From Neorhizobium galegae (GTDB taxonomy: Bacteria; Pseudomonadota; Alphaproteobacteria; Rhizobiales; Rhizobiaceae): DNA of 64,000 nucleotides. Position numbers and translations under genes: made by a program. The stretch is taken from positions 1,488,001 through 1,552,000 of the forward strand of contig NZ_JAGIPG010000002.1 of assembly GCF_017877055.1 (NCBI RefSeq). The letters run 5' to 3'. This document shows, in pieces, positions 42,086-52,538 of the stretch. Below the pieces are notes generated by a model. It did no database searches and was not told where the DNA came from. It saw only the letters and a list, made by a program, of their open reading frames with translations. Numbering within the stretch: position 1 is the stretch's first letter; the number at the start of each line of letters is the position of its first letter.

Positions 42086-44311
42086 ATGTCAGGCGTAAAC
42101 GGTGGCAATCAGGACGTGGATATCGACCTCGGGCGGGTCATCTCGGCGGTCTGGGAACGCAAGGGCAGGATATTGGGCGCGACGATCGTCGCAGCCGCGA
42201 TCGCACTGGTCGGCACGAGCCTGATGAAGCCCAGCTACAAGGGCGAGACGCGGCTGCTGATCGAATCCCGCTCGCCGAACCTGTCGGGAGGGGACGCTGC
42301 CGCACAGGCCAACGACCCGCTTCTGGACTCGCTCAACATCACCAGCCAGGCGCAGCTGCTGCAATCGACCGATCTCATCAAGCGCGTTGCCCGCGACCTC
42401 AACCTCGCCAAGCTCAAGGAATTCGATCCGGCCGCGCAGTCCTTCCTGCCAGACCCGCTGGTTCTGATCGGCCTGAAACAGGATCCGATGAAGCTCGATC
42501 CGGAAGACCGGGTGATTCAGGAGTTCCGCGAGAAGCTGGATGTCTATGCGGTCGAGAATTCGCGCGTCATCGCCATCGAGTTTTCCTCGCGCGATCCGAA
42601 GCTTGCCGCCGACATCCCGAACAGGATGGCCGATGTCTATCTCCAGCTCCAGAGCGGTGCCAAGCTCGACACCCACTCCGAGACCGCCAAATGGCTGGAG
42701 CCTGAGATCGCCAACCTGACCCAGAAGGTCAAGGAGGCCGAAAAGAAGGTGGCGGACTACCGCTCCTCCAACGGCCTGTTCCAGACCACCGAGACCAACA
42801 GTTTCTCGACCCAGCAGCTCAACGACATCTCGACCGAGCTTGCCCGCATCCGCGGCGAGCGGGCAAATGCCGAGGCCCGCGCCGAAAACGTCCGGGCGGC
42901 GCTGAAGGCCGGCCGCGCTTCCGACACGCTGAGCGATGTCGTCGGTTCGCAGGTCATCCAGCGGCTGAAGGAAGCCGAAGCCAACCTGCAGGCGCAGATC
43001 TCCGACTCCGCGACCTCGCTGCTCGAAGGTCATCCGCGGCTGAAAGGCCTGCGCGGCCAGCTTTCCGGTATCCGCCAGCAGATCGAGAGCGAGACCAAGA
43101 AAATCCTCGCGAGCCTCGACAACGAAGCCGAAATGTCGCGCATCCGCGAACGCCAGTTGATGGGGCAGCTCAACGGGTTGAAGGCGGATTCCGCCAAGGC
43201 GGGCGAAGAGGAAGTCGGTCTGCGTGCGCTGGAACGCGAGGCCGCCGCCCAGCGCCAGCTTCTCGAGACCTATCTGGCACGCTACCGCGAAGCGAGCTCC
43301 CGCCTCGAGGGCAATTCGAGCCCGGCCGATGCCCGCGTCGTCTCGAAAGCCGTCGAACCGTCGGAACCCTATTTCCCGAAGATCATCCCGATCGTCATCG
43401 TCGTCTCGCTCGCGACGTTCATTTTCGGCTGCCTGATCGTCATCGTCATCGAGCTCTTTTCCGGCCGCGCGCTGCGCCCGTCCGGCGTTCGTGACGGCGA
43501 GGATGATACCGTGCTGGAACCTGCCGTATCGGCGCCCGCCGCGGCGCCGCTGCCGGTCCATCAGATGCAGGCCGAGGCCGCCCGTTTCGACCGGCCGGAT
43601 CCGGCCCGCGAAAGCGCGAAGAACGCGGCAGCACTCGCCTATGCCAGGATCGCCGAACAGTCGCTGTCGGAAAAGGAGAGCGAAGCAGAGGAAGCCGTAG
43701 CGGAGGTCGATGATAGCGGCTTCACCATCGGCTCGGTCGCGCACTACCTGCAGCGGCACGATGTGCCTGTCGCGATCGCCATTTCACCAGGCGGTGACGA
43801 GGGTTCCACCGCGACCGTCATGCTTGCCCGCGAGATTGCCGAGAGCGGCCGCACCGTCGTGCTGGTCGACATGACCGGTTCTGCCACCCCGACCCAGATG
43901 ATGGCAGAAAATCCGAAACTGCCCGGTATTACCGACCTCCTCTGCGGCGAGACCGCCTTCGGCGACGCGATCCATCCGGATCGGCTTTCCGACGCGCATA
44001 TCATTCCGCACGGCGCCTCGGACCCGGCGCGTGCGATGCGCGGCGTCGATCGCCTGTCGATGATCATCGATGCGCTGGCGGATGCCTATGACCTGGTGCT
44101 GATCGAATGCGGCCCGGCCGAGATCGCCGGCATCTCCCGCCTGACCCGCAACGCGATGGCAGAAATTATCCTGTCGGTTCCGGGCTTCAAGGATGAGGAG
44201 GTTGCCGAACTGGTGACGGATTTCGATGCGGCCGGTTACGGCAACCTGCTGATCATGGCGCAGACCGCCGACCGGCATTCGCCACGTCCCGGCAAACGCC
44301 ACGCCGCCTGA
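42086..44311 (+). CDS. Wzz/ExoP-type exopolysaccharide chain-length protein with degenerate kinase domain
   Basis: This 741-residue protein has a Wzz domain with a first span near residues 30-47, a long coiled coil (about 190-400) and a second span near 435-460 (VIVVSLATFIFGCLIVIVIELF). A C-terminal BY-kinase-like domain lies at about 545-735. There SPGGDEGSTATVM replaces the usual Walker A GKS/T, so the lysine is missing, and the Walker A' reads VVLVDMTGS. It sets polymer length. GGAG precedes the ATG at 42086. Confidence 0.88.
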   Translation: MSGVNGGNQDVDIDLGRVISAVWERKGRILGATIVAAAIALVGTSLMKPSYKGETRLLIESRSPNLSGGDAAAQANDPLLDSLNITSQAQLLQSTDLIKRVARDLNLAKLKEFDPAAQSFLPDPLVLIGLKQDPMKLDPEDRVIQEFREKLDVYAVENSRVIAIEFSSRDPKLAADIPNRMADVYLQLQSGAKLDTHSETAKWLEPEIANLTQKVKEAEKKVADYRSSNGLFQTTETNSFSTQQLNDISTELARIRGERANAEARAENVRAALKAGRASDTLSDVVGSQVIQRLKEAEANLQAQISDSATSLLEGHPRLKGLRGQLSGIRQQIESETKKILASLDNEAEMSRIRERQLMGQLNGLKADSAKAGEEEVGLRALEREAAAQRQLLETYLARYREASSRLEGNSSPADARVVSKAVEPSEPYFPKIIPIVIVVSLATFIFGCLIVIVIELFSGRALRPSGVRDGEDDTVLEPAVSAPAAAPLPVHQMQAEAARFDRPDPARESAKNAAALAYARIAEQSLSEKESEAEEAVAEVDDSGFTIGSVAHYLQRHDVPVAIAISPGGDEGSTATVMLAREIAESGRTVVLVDMTGSATPTQMMAENPKLPGITDLLCGETAFGDAIHPDRLSDAHIIPHGASDPARAMRGVDRLSMIIDALADAYDLVLIECGPAEIAGISRLTRNAMAEIILSVPGFKDEEVAELVTDFDAAGYGNLLIMAQTADRHSPRPGKRHAA

Positions 44312-45571
44312 CTATTCGGCTGGCGGTTCTGCGTCGGAGGCGGGAGCTTCCGACGCTTTTGGGCACCGGCGGGACCGCCAGCGTTGCACCATCGCATAGA
44401 GATGCGGATTGCGCTTGACTGCTGCCTTCGCTCTGGTCACTCCGATCAGGAACGGCCGCATCACCGAACCTTTCCAGGTCAGCGGCAGCAACATATCGTA
44501 CTGAACCGTTTCCTGGGTGCACCAATTGCGTTTGTAGGGCTGGTCGCCGACGCCGAAATCGAACACCGAGGCGTCCTCCCGGCAGGATTGCTCGATCATC
44601 AGCCAGAACAGCAATTCGCCGGGGCTCGCCTCCGGGCAGATCGTCTCGTCGATCGAGCTGAACTGGCAGATGACATGGTCGCCCTTGCGCGACAGGCCGG
44701 CGATCGCCGCGATATGCCCGTCATGCTCGCCGCGCAGCCGGATGGCATGCAGCGTCAGCGGCGTATCGGTTCCCTTGGCGGGGACATCCATGAGGTGATG
44801 GAAGAAATCTTGGATGCCGGGCAATTGAAAGACGTCCGGCAGGCCGAACAGTCTCAGCCGTTCGCCTTTCTGGCGGAAGAAGATTTCGAGCAGGGCGTGT
44901 TTTTCGGCGGGATCGGTCGGGGTGAAATGGTCATAGCCGCCGATCGCCTCGATCTTGCGGCTCTGCGAGCGGAACTTCTTGCGGCGGCTTTTCGCATTGA
45001 GCTGCGCCAGCGTCGCCTCGAAATTTGGAAAGAGCGGCAGCTGGAAGGAATGGTTCTGGTTCTCGATCGAAGCAAGCGCGGCGAGCGGATGTCGCATGCC
45101 CCGCCAGACGAGCGGGATATTGTCGAGAACGACCAGATCCGCCTTGTCGGAGAGCGCGTGCCTTAGGCCATAGGCGAAATTCTGCAATTCTTCCGCATCG
45201 GGTGCCGCAAGTTCGGCATCGAAGAGGCCTGTATTGACGTTGTTGAATCGGTGCCCAAGCAGGCGGGCGATCCGGGCGCGGCGTTCCGGGATGATTTCCA
45301 GCGGCAGGATGAAAAGCGTGCGACCATCGACGACGCCTTGAACGATCACGAGCTCGCTTTGATGCGCCTGGGCCCAGGCGAAACACCACTCGAAACCCTG
45401 ATGCAAGGAGTTCTTGGCCAGGCTTTCGAGGCGCCGCCATTCCGCTTCTACGGAGCGTAGATCGTTGCTCAATACGAGGGTGAGGTCGGAGAACCGGATC
45501 GTCGGATCACTGGTTCCGGGAAAGCTCTCTTCCTCGGTCTGCTCTTCGTTTTGGATTTTCCGCTGCTGCAT
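44312..45571 (-). CDS. CelD/BcsL-like GNAT acyltransferase
   Basis: This 419-residue protein belongs to the acetyltransferase-6 (FemAB-like) family: EWRRLESLAKNSLHQGFEWCFAW near residue 40-62, LNAKSRRKKFRSQSRKIEA near 190-208, then VFDFGVGDQPYKRNWC near 360-375. It probably acylates a sugar of the polysaccharide. Its stop abuts the Wzz-like stop with no base between the convergent genes. Confidence 0.78.
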   Translation of the reverse strand: MQQRKIQNEEQTEEESFPGTSDPTIRFSDLTLVLSNDLRSVEAEWRRLESLAKNSLHQGFEWCFAWAQAHQSELVIVQGVVDGRTLFILPLEIIPERRARIARLLGHRFNNVNTGLFDAELAAPDAEELQNFAYGLRHALSDKADLVVLDNIPLVWRGMRHPLAALASIENQNHSFQLPLFPNFEATLAQLNAKSRRKKFRSQSRKIEAIGGYDHFTPTDPAEKHALLEIFFRQKGERLRLFGLPDVFQLPGIQDFFHHLMDVPAKGTDTPLTLHAIRLRGEHDGHIAAIAGLSRKGDHVICQFSSIDETICPEASPGELLFWLMIEQSCREDASVFDFGVGDQPYKRNWCTQETVQYDMLLPLTWKGSVMRPFLIGVTRAKAAVKRNPHLYAMVQRWRSRRCPKASEAPASDAEPPAE

Positions 45572-45690
45572 GGCTTCGCCCGCTCATCCCGTTTGGCCGG
45601 CAAGATAGGGGGAGGGCACCAAAAATCGGTTTACCGCCGGGCTTGAGCCCCGCGAAACCGTTGCCGCTGGTTAACCGCCGGTAAAACCGT

Positions 45691-45930
45691 TCAAGGTTTC
45701 GGCCGTGGCCCGGCCATCCATTTGATGATCAGCATGGCCGGCAGGATCCAGAGGAGGCCGCTGATCAGGAAGTAGAGGAAATGCACCCACCAGGGCGCGG
45801 TGCCAAGCAGCAGCGTCGCGAAGGTCGTCGCGGCAAGCGCATAGAAGATCACCAGAATGATGATCAGGATGGTGCCGATGAAACTTCTCAAACGCGGGAC
45901 CAAGACGTCTTCTCCTATCCGCGACCGCAT
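45691..45930 (-). CDS. DUF2842 membrane protein
   Basis: This 79-residue protein has the DUF2842 pattern: [22 protein letters not shown] and a second span ending in [14 protein letters not shown]. It is found across alphaproteobacteria, often next to ctaA. The ATG at 45930 is chosen; the long frame upstream overlaps the ctaA leader. The function is unknown. Confidence 0.82.
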   Translation of the reverse strand: MRSRIGEDVLVPRLRSFIGTILIIILVIFYALAATTFATLLLGTAPWWVHFLYFLISGLLWILPAMLIIKWMAGPRPKP

Positions 45931-46046
45931 GCCGCAAAGCGCCGGGGCTTGTTTTGCATGGGTTGATGGGGCAAAGCAACGCGAAATGCTTGATGGATGC
46001 TTGCCATGTGCCGCGTCCCTTTGGCTTGAGCGACAGGAGCATACCC

Positions 46047-47147
46047 ATGTCGGCAACCGATGCTGTAATCATCGATGTCCTGAACCATACCACGCGCCGC
46101 AAGCGCGACCGCAAGGCCGTGCGCATCTGGCTCGGCGTCGTCGTTTTTACGCTGTTCTGTCTGGTCCTGGTGGGCGGCGCGACGCGGCTTACCGGCTCCG
46201 GCCTGTCGATCACCGAATGGAAGCCGATCCACGGCGTCATCCCGCCGCTATCGGCTGCGGAATGGGACGAGGAATTCCGCCTCTACCAGCGCATTCCGCA
46301 ATATCAGGAGATCAACAAGGACATGACCGTCCAGGAGTTCAAGTCGATCTTCTGGTGGGAATGGGCGCACCGGTTCCTCGCCCGCTCGATCGGCATGGTC
46401 TTCGCCCTGCCGCTGATCTTCTTCTGGTTCACCGGCCGTATCGAAAAGCGACTGCGCGGACCGCTGGTCGGCCTGCTGGCGCTCGGCAGTTTCCAAGGGT
46501 TCATCGGCTGGTGGATGGTGTCCTCCGGCCTCACCAAGCTGGTCAGCGTCTCGCAATACCGGCTCGCCACCCATCTGGTCATCGCCTGTCTGATCTTCGC
46601 CGCCTGCATCTGGATTATGCGCGGGCTGGCGCCGCACAGCCGCGACCTCCCGCCGACCGCAAGATCCAAGTGGGCAGCGGGCGGGATCGCCTTCCTTGTC
46701 CTCTTCCAGATTTATCTCGGGGCGCTGGTGGCCGGGCTCGATGCCGGCCTCTCCTACAATACCTGGCCACTGATGGACGGTGCCCTTATCCCCGCCGATC
46801 TCTTCGTCCAGCAGCCTTGGTGGATCAATCTCTTCGAGAACCCGAAGACGGTGCAGTTCGTCCATCGCTGCGGCGCCTATGTTCTGTGGGCGGCGACCCT
46901 CGTGCACATGATCGCCTCGCTTCGGCTGGCTCCCGGCTCGACCCATGCCCGCCGTGCCGTCCTGCTGTTTGGGCTGGTGACGGTTCAAGCGATCATCGGC
47001 ATCTCGACGCTCGTCATGCAGGTGCCGCTCGATCTGGCGCTGACGCATCAGGCCGTCGCCCTGATCGTGCTCGGCTTTGCCGTCGCCCATTGGCGCGGTT
47101 TCGTCGGCGAATATCCGCCTGAGACCGCGATCGTCACGCGCAGCTGA
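46047..47147 (+). CDS. ctaA: Heme A synthase (CtaA/COX15)
   Basis: This 366-residue membrane protein has about eight spans with the COX15 signatures [18 protein letters not shown] near residues 32-49, [13 protein letters not shown] near 110-122, and TNLVMQV-type C-terminal helices with His residues. It oxidises heme O to heme A for cytochrome aa3. AGGAG lies 7 nt before the ATG. Confidence 0.95.
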   Translation: MSATDAVIIDVLNHTTRRKRDRKAVRIWLGVVVFTLFCLVLVGGATRLTGSGLSITEWKPIHGVIPPLSAAEWDEEFRLYQRIPQYQEINKDMTVQEFKSIFWWEWAHRFLARSIGMVFALPLIFFWFTGRIEKRLRGPLVGLLALGSFQGFIGWWMVSSGLTKLVSVSQYRLATHLVIACLIFAACIWIMRGLAPHSRDLPPTARSKWAAGGIAFLVLFQIYLGALVAGLDAGLSYNTWPLMDGALIPADLFVQQPWWINLFENPKTVQFVHRCGAYVLWAATLVHMIASLRLAPGSTHARRAVLLFGLVTVQAIIGISTLVMQVPLDLALTHQAVALIVLGFAVAHWRGFVGEYPPETAIVTRS

Positions 47148-47305
47148 TCTCCGGCCTATTGAATGGAAACCTTGCCTAAGCGGGCGGATCGATTCCCGCC
47201 TGTCTTTTCTCCGAGAAAAATTTTCGGCCGCGTGTCGGAAGTGGTGGCCATCGCCCGTCCTTGGGACATAGTTCAAAGGGCTTCGGCCAAGGAGAGGGCA
47301 GGGTT

Positions 47306-47713
47306 ATGGCAAAGACAATCGCAATTCTCGTCGCAAGGCTGATCTTCGGCGGCCTGTTCGTCATGGCGACAGTATTCAAGTTTCTCGACATGCAGGCGAC
47401 GGCCGGCTTCATCTCAGGCGCCGGATTTCCGTTCCCGCTGTTCCTCGCCTGGGTTGCGGCGATCTTCGAGGTGGGGCTGGCCATCGCATTCCTGACCGGC
47501 GCGTTCTTCTCGGAGGCCGCCTTGCTCGCCGGCGCCTATGTCATCTTTCTGGCCTTCGCCTTTCATGGTCCGAGCCATTGGGAAGCCAATCAGGCGGAGT
47601 TCGGCTTCTTCGTCGACCACTTCACCTTCCTCGCCGGCCTCCTGTTTGCCGCCGTGCATGGCCCGGGCGAGAAGCTCGCCGTCCATCTCGGCCTGAAGCG
47701 GACATTCGCCTAA
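47306..47713 (+). CDS. DoxX family membrane protein
   Basis: This 135-residue protein has four spans with the DoxX start (VARLIFGGLFVMATVFKFLD) and GFPFPLFLAWVAAIFEVGLA. The ATG at 47306 follows AGAGGGCAGGG. Its last 4 bases overlap the end of the convergent kinase gene. Confidence 0.82.
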   Translation: MAKTIAILVARLIFGGLFVMATVFKFLDMQATAGFISGAGFPFPLFLAWVAAIFEVGLAIAFLTGAFFSEAALLAGAYVIFLAFAFHGPSHWEANQAEFGFFVDHFTFLAGLLFAAVHGPGEKLAVHLGLKRTFA

Positions 47714-48549
47714 GCTTGTCGCAACACGCTATGGACCGCGGCGGCGACCGCAAGCTCGTCGTCGCGGTCCTTGGCATTGCCGTCTTCGTCATGCCACGCG
47801 GCCGAGAGGCAGCCATAGGCGAAGGCATAACGCAGGATGGTACGGACGTCCCGCCCCAGCGTTTCGGCAAACACGCCAGCCATCGACGCGATGCGCTCCT
47901 CGTCGCGCGTCAGGTCGAAACGGTCGAGCGGATTGGAAAACATGTTGGCGACGTCGAGCGCTGCATCGCCGATGAGGCCAGCCGGATCGATGATCAGCCA
48001 GCCGCGCGGGCCGAGCATGATGTTCTCGTGGTGCAGGTCGCCATGCAGCGGCTTGATATCCCGTTGATCGGCGATCAGCATCTCCGCCAATTCCGCCGCC
48101 TCGATGAACGGGCTAGCAACACCGTCGCGGCGGTCTGCTTCGGTCTTCTCGAACAGGCTTTGGAAATAACGGGAAAGCGGCATCAGGCTCGCGGGCGGAG
48201 CCATGTCGAACGGGCGATGATATTCCGTCAGCACCTCGGCCGCGATCCTGGTCGCATCCCGGTCGCCATGCGTTTCCATATGCTCGCGCAGTGTCACCTT
48301 GCCCGCATGTTCCATCAGCAGGAGTTCGTCCGTACGCGCGATCAGCCGAATGCAGCCGACGCCATCCCGCCACGCCATGAAATCGGCCCCGCGAAGACTG
48401 TCTTCCAGCACCTTGGGTTTCAGGATCTTGACGATATCGATCTCACCGCCGGCACGCGTCACTTCAAGGACGGTGCCGACGACGGTATCAGCGATCTGTC
48501 TGGCGGTTTCGATCCGCCAGTCGTCAGGAAAGGAAAAGCTTCCCGCCAT
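47710..48549 (-). CDS. Streptomycin 6-phosphotransferase-like kinase (APH family)
   Basis: This 279-residue protein has HGDLHHENIM (catalytic Asp near residue 165) and LIIDPAGLIGDAALD (metal site), as in APH(6)-type enzymes. The conserved N-terminal nucleotide loop is less clear. It starts one base inside the argC stop (TGATG). It may phosphorylate a natural substrate rather than the drug; resistance is not shown. Confidence 0.83.
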   Translation of the reverse strand: MAGSFSFPDDWRIETARQIADTVVGTVLEVTRAGGEIDIVKILKPKVLEDSLRGADFMAWRDGVGCIRLIARTDELLLMEHAGKVTLREHMETHGDRDATRIAAEVLTEYHRPFDMAPPASLMPLSRYFQSLFEKTEADRRDGVASPFIEAAELAEMLIADQRDIKPLHGDLHHENIMLGPRGWLIIDPAGLIGDAALDVANMFSNPLDRFDLTRDEERIASMAGVFAETLGRDVRTILRYAFAYGCLSAAWHDEDGNAKDRDDELAVAAAVHSVLRQA

Positions 48550-49481
48550 CAGGCCGAAAGCATCAGGTCCATGTTCTGGACGGCAGCACCCGAAGCGCCC
48601 TTGCCGAGGTTGTCGAGCAAGGCGACGAGATTGACATGCGCACCGCCCGGCGTGCCGAACACGAAGAGCTTCATCGTGTCGGTATCGACCAGTTCTTCCG
48701 CATCGACGCGCGGCAGGGCCTTGCTCTCTTCGAGCGGCACGATGGTAACGATGTCCTGGCCGGCATAATGCTCGACCAGCACCTTGTGGATGCTTTCCAT
48801 CGTCGCGCCTTCCTTGAGATCTTCAAGGAAAAGCGGCACCTGGACGATCATGCCCTGCGCAAAACGGCCGACCGACGGCGAGAAGATCGGCGCCCGGTCG
48901 AGCTGGCCGTGGATCTTCATCTCCGGCACGTGCTTGTGCTTGAGGTTCAGGCCGTAGAGGAAATTGTTGGCCGAGATCGCGTCTTCACGCGACTGGTCTT
49001 CCATCTGGCCGATCAGCTGCTTGCCGCCGCCGGTATAACCGGAGACCGCGTTGACCGTGACCGGATAACCGTCGGGCAGGATGCCGGCGGCGCGCAGCGG
49101 CCGGATGAGGGCGATTGCGCCGGTCGGATAGCAACCCGGATTGGCGACATGCCGCGAGGCCTTGATCTTGTCCGCCTGCGCCTTGTCCATTTCCGCAAAG
49201 CCATAGGCCCAGGACGGATCGACGCGGAAGGCGGTCGAGGTGTCGATCACCCGCACCTTGTTGTTGCCGGCAAGCATGGTCACGGCTTCCCGCGAGGCAT
49301 CGTCCGGCAGGCAGAGGATGGCGACATCGGCGCTGTTCAGGAGATCCTCGCGCATGGCGGCGTTGCGCCGCTCCGCTTCCGGGATCGACAGCAGTTCGAC
49401 GTCGCGGCGGCCGGCCATGCGGGTGCGGATCTGCAGTCCCGTGGTGCCGTGTTCGCCATCGATGAAGATTTTCGCTGTCAT
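48549..49481 (-). CDS. argC: N-acetyl-gamma-glutamyl-phosphate reductase, type 2
   Basis: This 310-residue enzyme has the start [15 protein letters not shown], the active-site Cys in [13 protein letters not shown] (near residue 117) and SGYTGGGK. It catalyses the third step of arginine synthesis. Its length fits the short argC class of alphaproteobacteria. Confidence 0.95.
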   Translation of the reverse strand: MTAKIFIDGEHGTTGLQIRTRMAGRRDVELLSIPEAERRNAAMREDLLNSADVAILCLPDDASREAVTMLAGNNKVRVIDTSTAFRVDPSWAYGFAEMDKAQADKIKASRHVANPGCYPTGAIALIRPLRAAGILPDGYPVTVNAVSGYTGGGKQLIGQMEDQSREDAISANNFLYGLNLKHKHVPEMKIHGQLDRAPIFSPSVGRFAQGMIVQVPLFLEDLKEGATMESIHKVLVEHYAGQDIVTIVPLEESKALPRVDAEELVDTDTMKLFVFGTPGGAHVNLVALLDNLGKGASGAAVQNMDLMLSA

Positions 49482-49545
49482 GGTCTTGTCCTGTTAGATC
49501 AGTGCCTTGGATTGGATGCCGGATTCATTTTACCAGCAAGTTGAT

Positions 49546-50505
49546 TCAGAAATTTAACGCGCCCGCGCGGCGTTCCGCGCGAAGTCCGAGCATATACATT
49601 GCAACCGTCGCGCCCGCAATGGCGGTGATATCCGCATGGTCATAAGCCGGCGCCACTTCGACGACATCGGCGCCGCGGATATCGAGCGGCCCAAGCTGGC
49701 GCAGGACCGAGAGGATTTTCGCGCTCGAAGGCCCGCCGGCAACCGGCGTGCCGGTGCCCGGCGCAAAGGCCGGATCGAGGCAGTCGATGTCGAAGGTGAG
49801 ATAGGCCGGCGTTGCCCCGACGTGATCGAGGATCGCCTTGGCAATCTCGGCCGCCGTCATCTCCTCGACCTCATGGCCGTAGAGGAGGCGGATCCCGAAA
49901 TCTTCCGGCGCGTGGGTGCGGATGCCGACCTGGATCGACCGGGCGGGATCGATGATGCCGGTCCGTACCGCCCGCGCCACGAAGGAGCCGTGGTCGATCC
50001 GTCCCTCGTCGTCGAGCCACGTGTCCTGGTGCGCGTCGAACTGCACCAGCGCCATCGGTCCGTGTCTGGCGGTATGCGCTTTCAGCAGCGGCCAGGTCAC
50101 ATAGTGGTCGCCGCCGAGCGTCAGCAGGAAGGCGGCGCTGTCGAGAATGACATTCGCCTGGGCCTCTATCGCAGCCGGGGTCTTCTGGTGGTTGCCGTAG
50201 TCGAGCAGGCAGTCGCCGTAATCGATGACGGCCATCTCGGCGAAGAGATCGCGTCGGAACGGATATTGCGGATCGTTGTCGAAGATCGCCGACGCCCGCC
50301 GGATCGCCTGCGGTCCGAAGCGGGCGCCGGGCCGGTTGGAGGTCGCGGCATCGAAGGGAATGCCCCAGACGACGGCATCGACACCCGCCAGATCCTTGCT
50401 GAAGCGGCGGCGCATGAAGGACAGCGCACCGGCAAAAGTCGGGTCGGTTGCGGCCGAGGTCAGGTTCTTTGCAGTGAAGGCATGGTCGATCGACTTTTCT
50501 GCCAT
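49546..50505 (-). CDS. speB: Agmatinase/ureohydrolase
   Basis: This 319-residue protein has the binuclear manganese motifs GGDHYVTWP, DAHQDTW and DIDCLDPAFAPGTGTP. It turns agmatine into putrescine and urea, or acts on a related guanidino compound. It lies with argC and phhA in an amino-acid region. Confidence 0.9.
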   Translation of the reverse strand: MAEKSIDHAFTAKNLTSAATDPTFAGALSFMRRRFSKDLAGVDAVVWGIPFDAATSNRPGARFGPQAIRRASAIFDNDPQYPFRRDLFAEMAVIDYGDCLLDYGNHQKTPAAIEAQANVILDSAAFLLTLGGDHYVTWPLLKAHTARHGPMALVQFDAHQDTWLDDEGRIDHGSFVARAVRTGIIDPARSIQVGIRTHAPEDFGIRLLYGHEVEEMTAAEIAKAILDHVGATPAYLTFDIDCLDPAFAPGTGTPVAGGPSSAKILSVLRQLGPLDIRGADVVEVAPAYDHADITAIAGATVAMYMLGLRAERRAGALNF

Positions 50506-50584
50506 GGCGTCCCTCCATCGTTAGGTGGCGGGACGTTGGACAATAAGGCCCGACAAGGCAAGCCGGAGGGAGAAAATTCCCCGT

Positions 50585-51376
50585 TCAGGAAGCCTTGGCT
50601 TCGAATACCGGTGGAAAATCCCCAAGCGCCTTGGCATCCCTGATGCGCGCGCCGATATCCTCCTCGATGATCGATTCCAGCTGCGCAAAGCTGTCGATGA
50701 CGTAGTAGATCGGCTGGACGATATCGATGCGATAGGGGGTCCTGAGCACCGTCATCAGATCGAAGGGCCGGAATTCGGCCTCACGGCCTTCCATAGCGGC
50801 CCGCGTCTCGTTGGGAGAGGAGACGATGCCGGCGCCGAAGCAGCGGCGTCCCTGCGGCGTCTCGATCAGACCGAACTCGACGGTGAACCAGAAGATCCGG
50901 AACAGGTGCCAGGAATATTCCTTCCCGAGCCCGACGGCCTTTTCGCCGAAGCGGCGAACGAAATGGGCATAACTCCGGTTGGTGAGGAGCGGGCAGTGGC
51001 CGAAGACCTCATGGAAGATATCCGGTTCCTCGATGTAGTCGATGTGTTCGCGGCGTCGGATGAAGGTCGCCAGCGGAAACTTGCCCTGCGACAGCAATTC
51101 GTAGAAACGCGACGGTGGAATGAGGGCGGGTACGCCCTCCACGCCGAATCCGGTTGTCTCGTTGAGGCGCCGGTCCACATCGCCAAGCTGGGGAACCTTG
51201 TCCGGCTTCAGCCCGAGCGCCTTGACCCCGTCCAGATATTCCCGGCAGGCCTTGTCGGCCAGAAGCGTCATCTGGCGCTGGTAGAGCTCGCTCCAGATCA
51301 GGTCTTCTTCGCTTGTGTAGCGGTAGATGCCGTCTGCATCCGGCAGGTTTGCCGTGTAGGTGCTTAGCTTGGCCAT
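50585..51376 (-). CDS. phhA: Phenylalanine 4-monooxygenase
   Basis: This 263-residue enzyme has the iron ligands HEVFGHCPLL (His-x4-His near residue 125) and the following Glu in FWFTVEFGLIETPQG. It hydroxylates phenylalanine to tyrosine with a pterin. An Lrp-type gene is divergent with a 152-bp shared promoter region. Confidence 0.95.
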   Translation of the reverse strand: MAKLSTYTANLPDADGIYRYTSEEDLIWSELYQRQMTLLADKACREYLDGVKALGLKPDKVPQLGDVDRRLNETTGFGVEGVPALIPPSRFYELLSQGKFPLATFIRRREHIDYIEEPDIFHEVFGHCPLLTNRSYAHFVRRFGEKAVGLGKEYSWHLFRIFWFTVEFGLIETPQGRRCFGAGIVSSPNETRAAMEGREAEFRPFDLMTVLRTPYRIDIVQPIYYVIDSFAQLESIIEEDIGARIRDAKALGDFPPVFEAKAS

Positions 51377-51528
51377 CAGCGCCCTCCCGTTCGGTGATGA
51401 AATAAAGCCGGGTGCTCCAGCCGCCGGCTGTCAGATCATCATTATATCTCCGAAAGCGCGGGTAATCATTTCAGCTTTGCCGGAATGAGCGTAGATAATG
51501 GGAGGATATTTCGGGAGGAGATGCCGTC

Positions 51529-51990
51529 ATGAAAGAAAACCTGCAGGCCGCCCGCAAGCTTCTGCAGCTCGTGCAGGCGGGGGATGGCTCGTCGCTGGCC
51601 GAACTGGCGGAGAAGGCCGGCATGTCGCAAAGCACCGCCTGGCGGAAGATCCAGGAACTGGAGGCCGAAGGCGTCATCCGCAAGCGGGTGGCACTTCTCG
51701 ATCCGGCAAAGCTCGACCTCAAGCTCTGCATCGTCGCTCATGTGACGCTCGAGGATCACCACGAGGAGGCGATCGAGGCCTTTGCTGCGGTCGTGCGCGA
51801 CCGGCCGGAGATCATGGAATGTTATGCGCTCTCTGGAACCTTCGACTACATGCTGAAGATCAGGGCGCGGGATGTCGAGGCCTATGAGGCTTTCATGACC
51901 CGCCATCTGATGCGCAACCCGCATGTGCGCAACGTGGTGTCCAGCTTTGTCCTGCGCGAGCTGAAATCGACGACCGAACTGCCGATATGA
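51529..51990 (+). CDS. Lrp/AsnC family regulator
   Basis: This 153-residue protein has an HTH (LAELAEKAGMSQSTAWRKIQELE) and a RAM domain with YALSGTFDYMLKIRARDVEAYE. GAGG-type sequence precedes the ATG. Divergent from phhA, it probably controls phenylalanine use. Confidence 0.92.
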   Translation: MKENLQAARKLLQLVQAGDGSSLAELAEKAGMSQSTAWRKIQELEAEGVIRKRVALLDPAKLDLKLCIVAHVTLEDHHEEAIEAFAAVVRDRPEIMECYALSGTFDYMLKIRARDVEAYEAFMTRHLMRNPHVRNVVSSFVLRELKSTTELPI

Positions 51991-52016
51991 GCCCAATGTG
52001 AAGGACGTCCGCAAAC

Positions 52017-52042
52017 GAAAAAGGCGGAGCCGAAGCCCCGCC
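52017..52042 (-). terminator. Terminator of rplM-rpsI
   Basis: On the minus strand GGCGGGGC-TTCG-GCTCCGCC is an 8-bp stem with one G-U pair and a stable TTCG loop, followed by TTTTT. It ends the ribosomal operon and faces the Lrp gene. Confidence 0.85.
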
Positions 52043-52068
52043 CTTTGAAAGTCTGAAACCAGAAGCGA

Positions 52069-52536
52069 TTAACGCTTGGAGAACTGGAAGGAGCGGCGGG
52101 CCTTTGCCTTACCGTACTTCTTACGCTCGACCACACGGCTGTCGCGGGTCAGGAAGCCACCCTTCTTGAGCACGCCGCGCAGGCCCGGCTCGAAATAGGT
52201 GAGGGCCTTGGAAACGCCGTGACGAACGGCGCCGGCCTGACCGGAGAGACCGCCACCGGTGACGGTCGCGACGATGTCGAACTGGCCGGTGCGGGCAGCG
52301 GCGATGACCGGCTGCTGCAGGATCATCTGCAGGACCGGGCGGGCGAAGTAGGTCGAGAAGTCACGACCGTTGACCGTGATCTTGCCGGTGCCGGCCTTGA
52401 CCCAGACGCGGGCGACGGCGTTCTTGCGCTTGCCGGTCGCGTAGGAGCGGCCGAGGCTGTCGACCTTGCGGACATAGACCGGAGCGGCAGCTTCGGAAGC
52501 CGGCGCGAGGTCCTTCAGGGAGGAAAGATCGGCCAT
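52069..52536 (-). CDS. rpsI: 30S ribosomal protein S9
   Basis: This 155-residue protein has the S9 features [35 protein letters not shown] and the basic end [11 protein letters not shown] that reaches the P-site tRNA. It lies two bases after rplM. Confidence 0.98.
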   Translation of the reverse strand: MADLSSLKDLAPASEAAAPVYVRKVDSLGRSYATGKRKNAVARVWVKAGTGKITVNGRDFSTYFARPVLQMILQQPVIAAARTGQFDIVATVTGGGLSGQAGAVRHGVSKALTYFEPGLRGVLKKGGFLTRDSRVVERKKYGKAKARRSFQFSKR

Positions 52537-52538
52537 TA

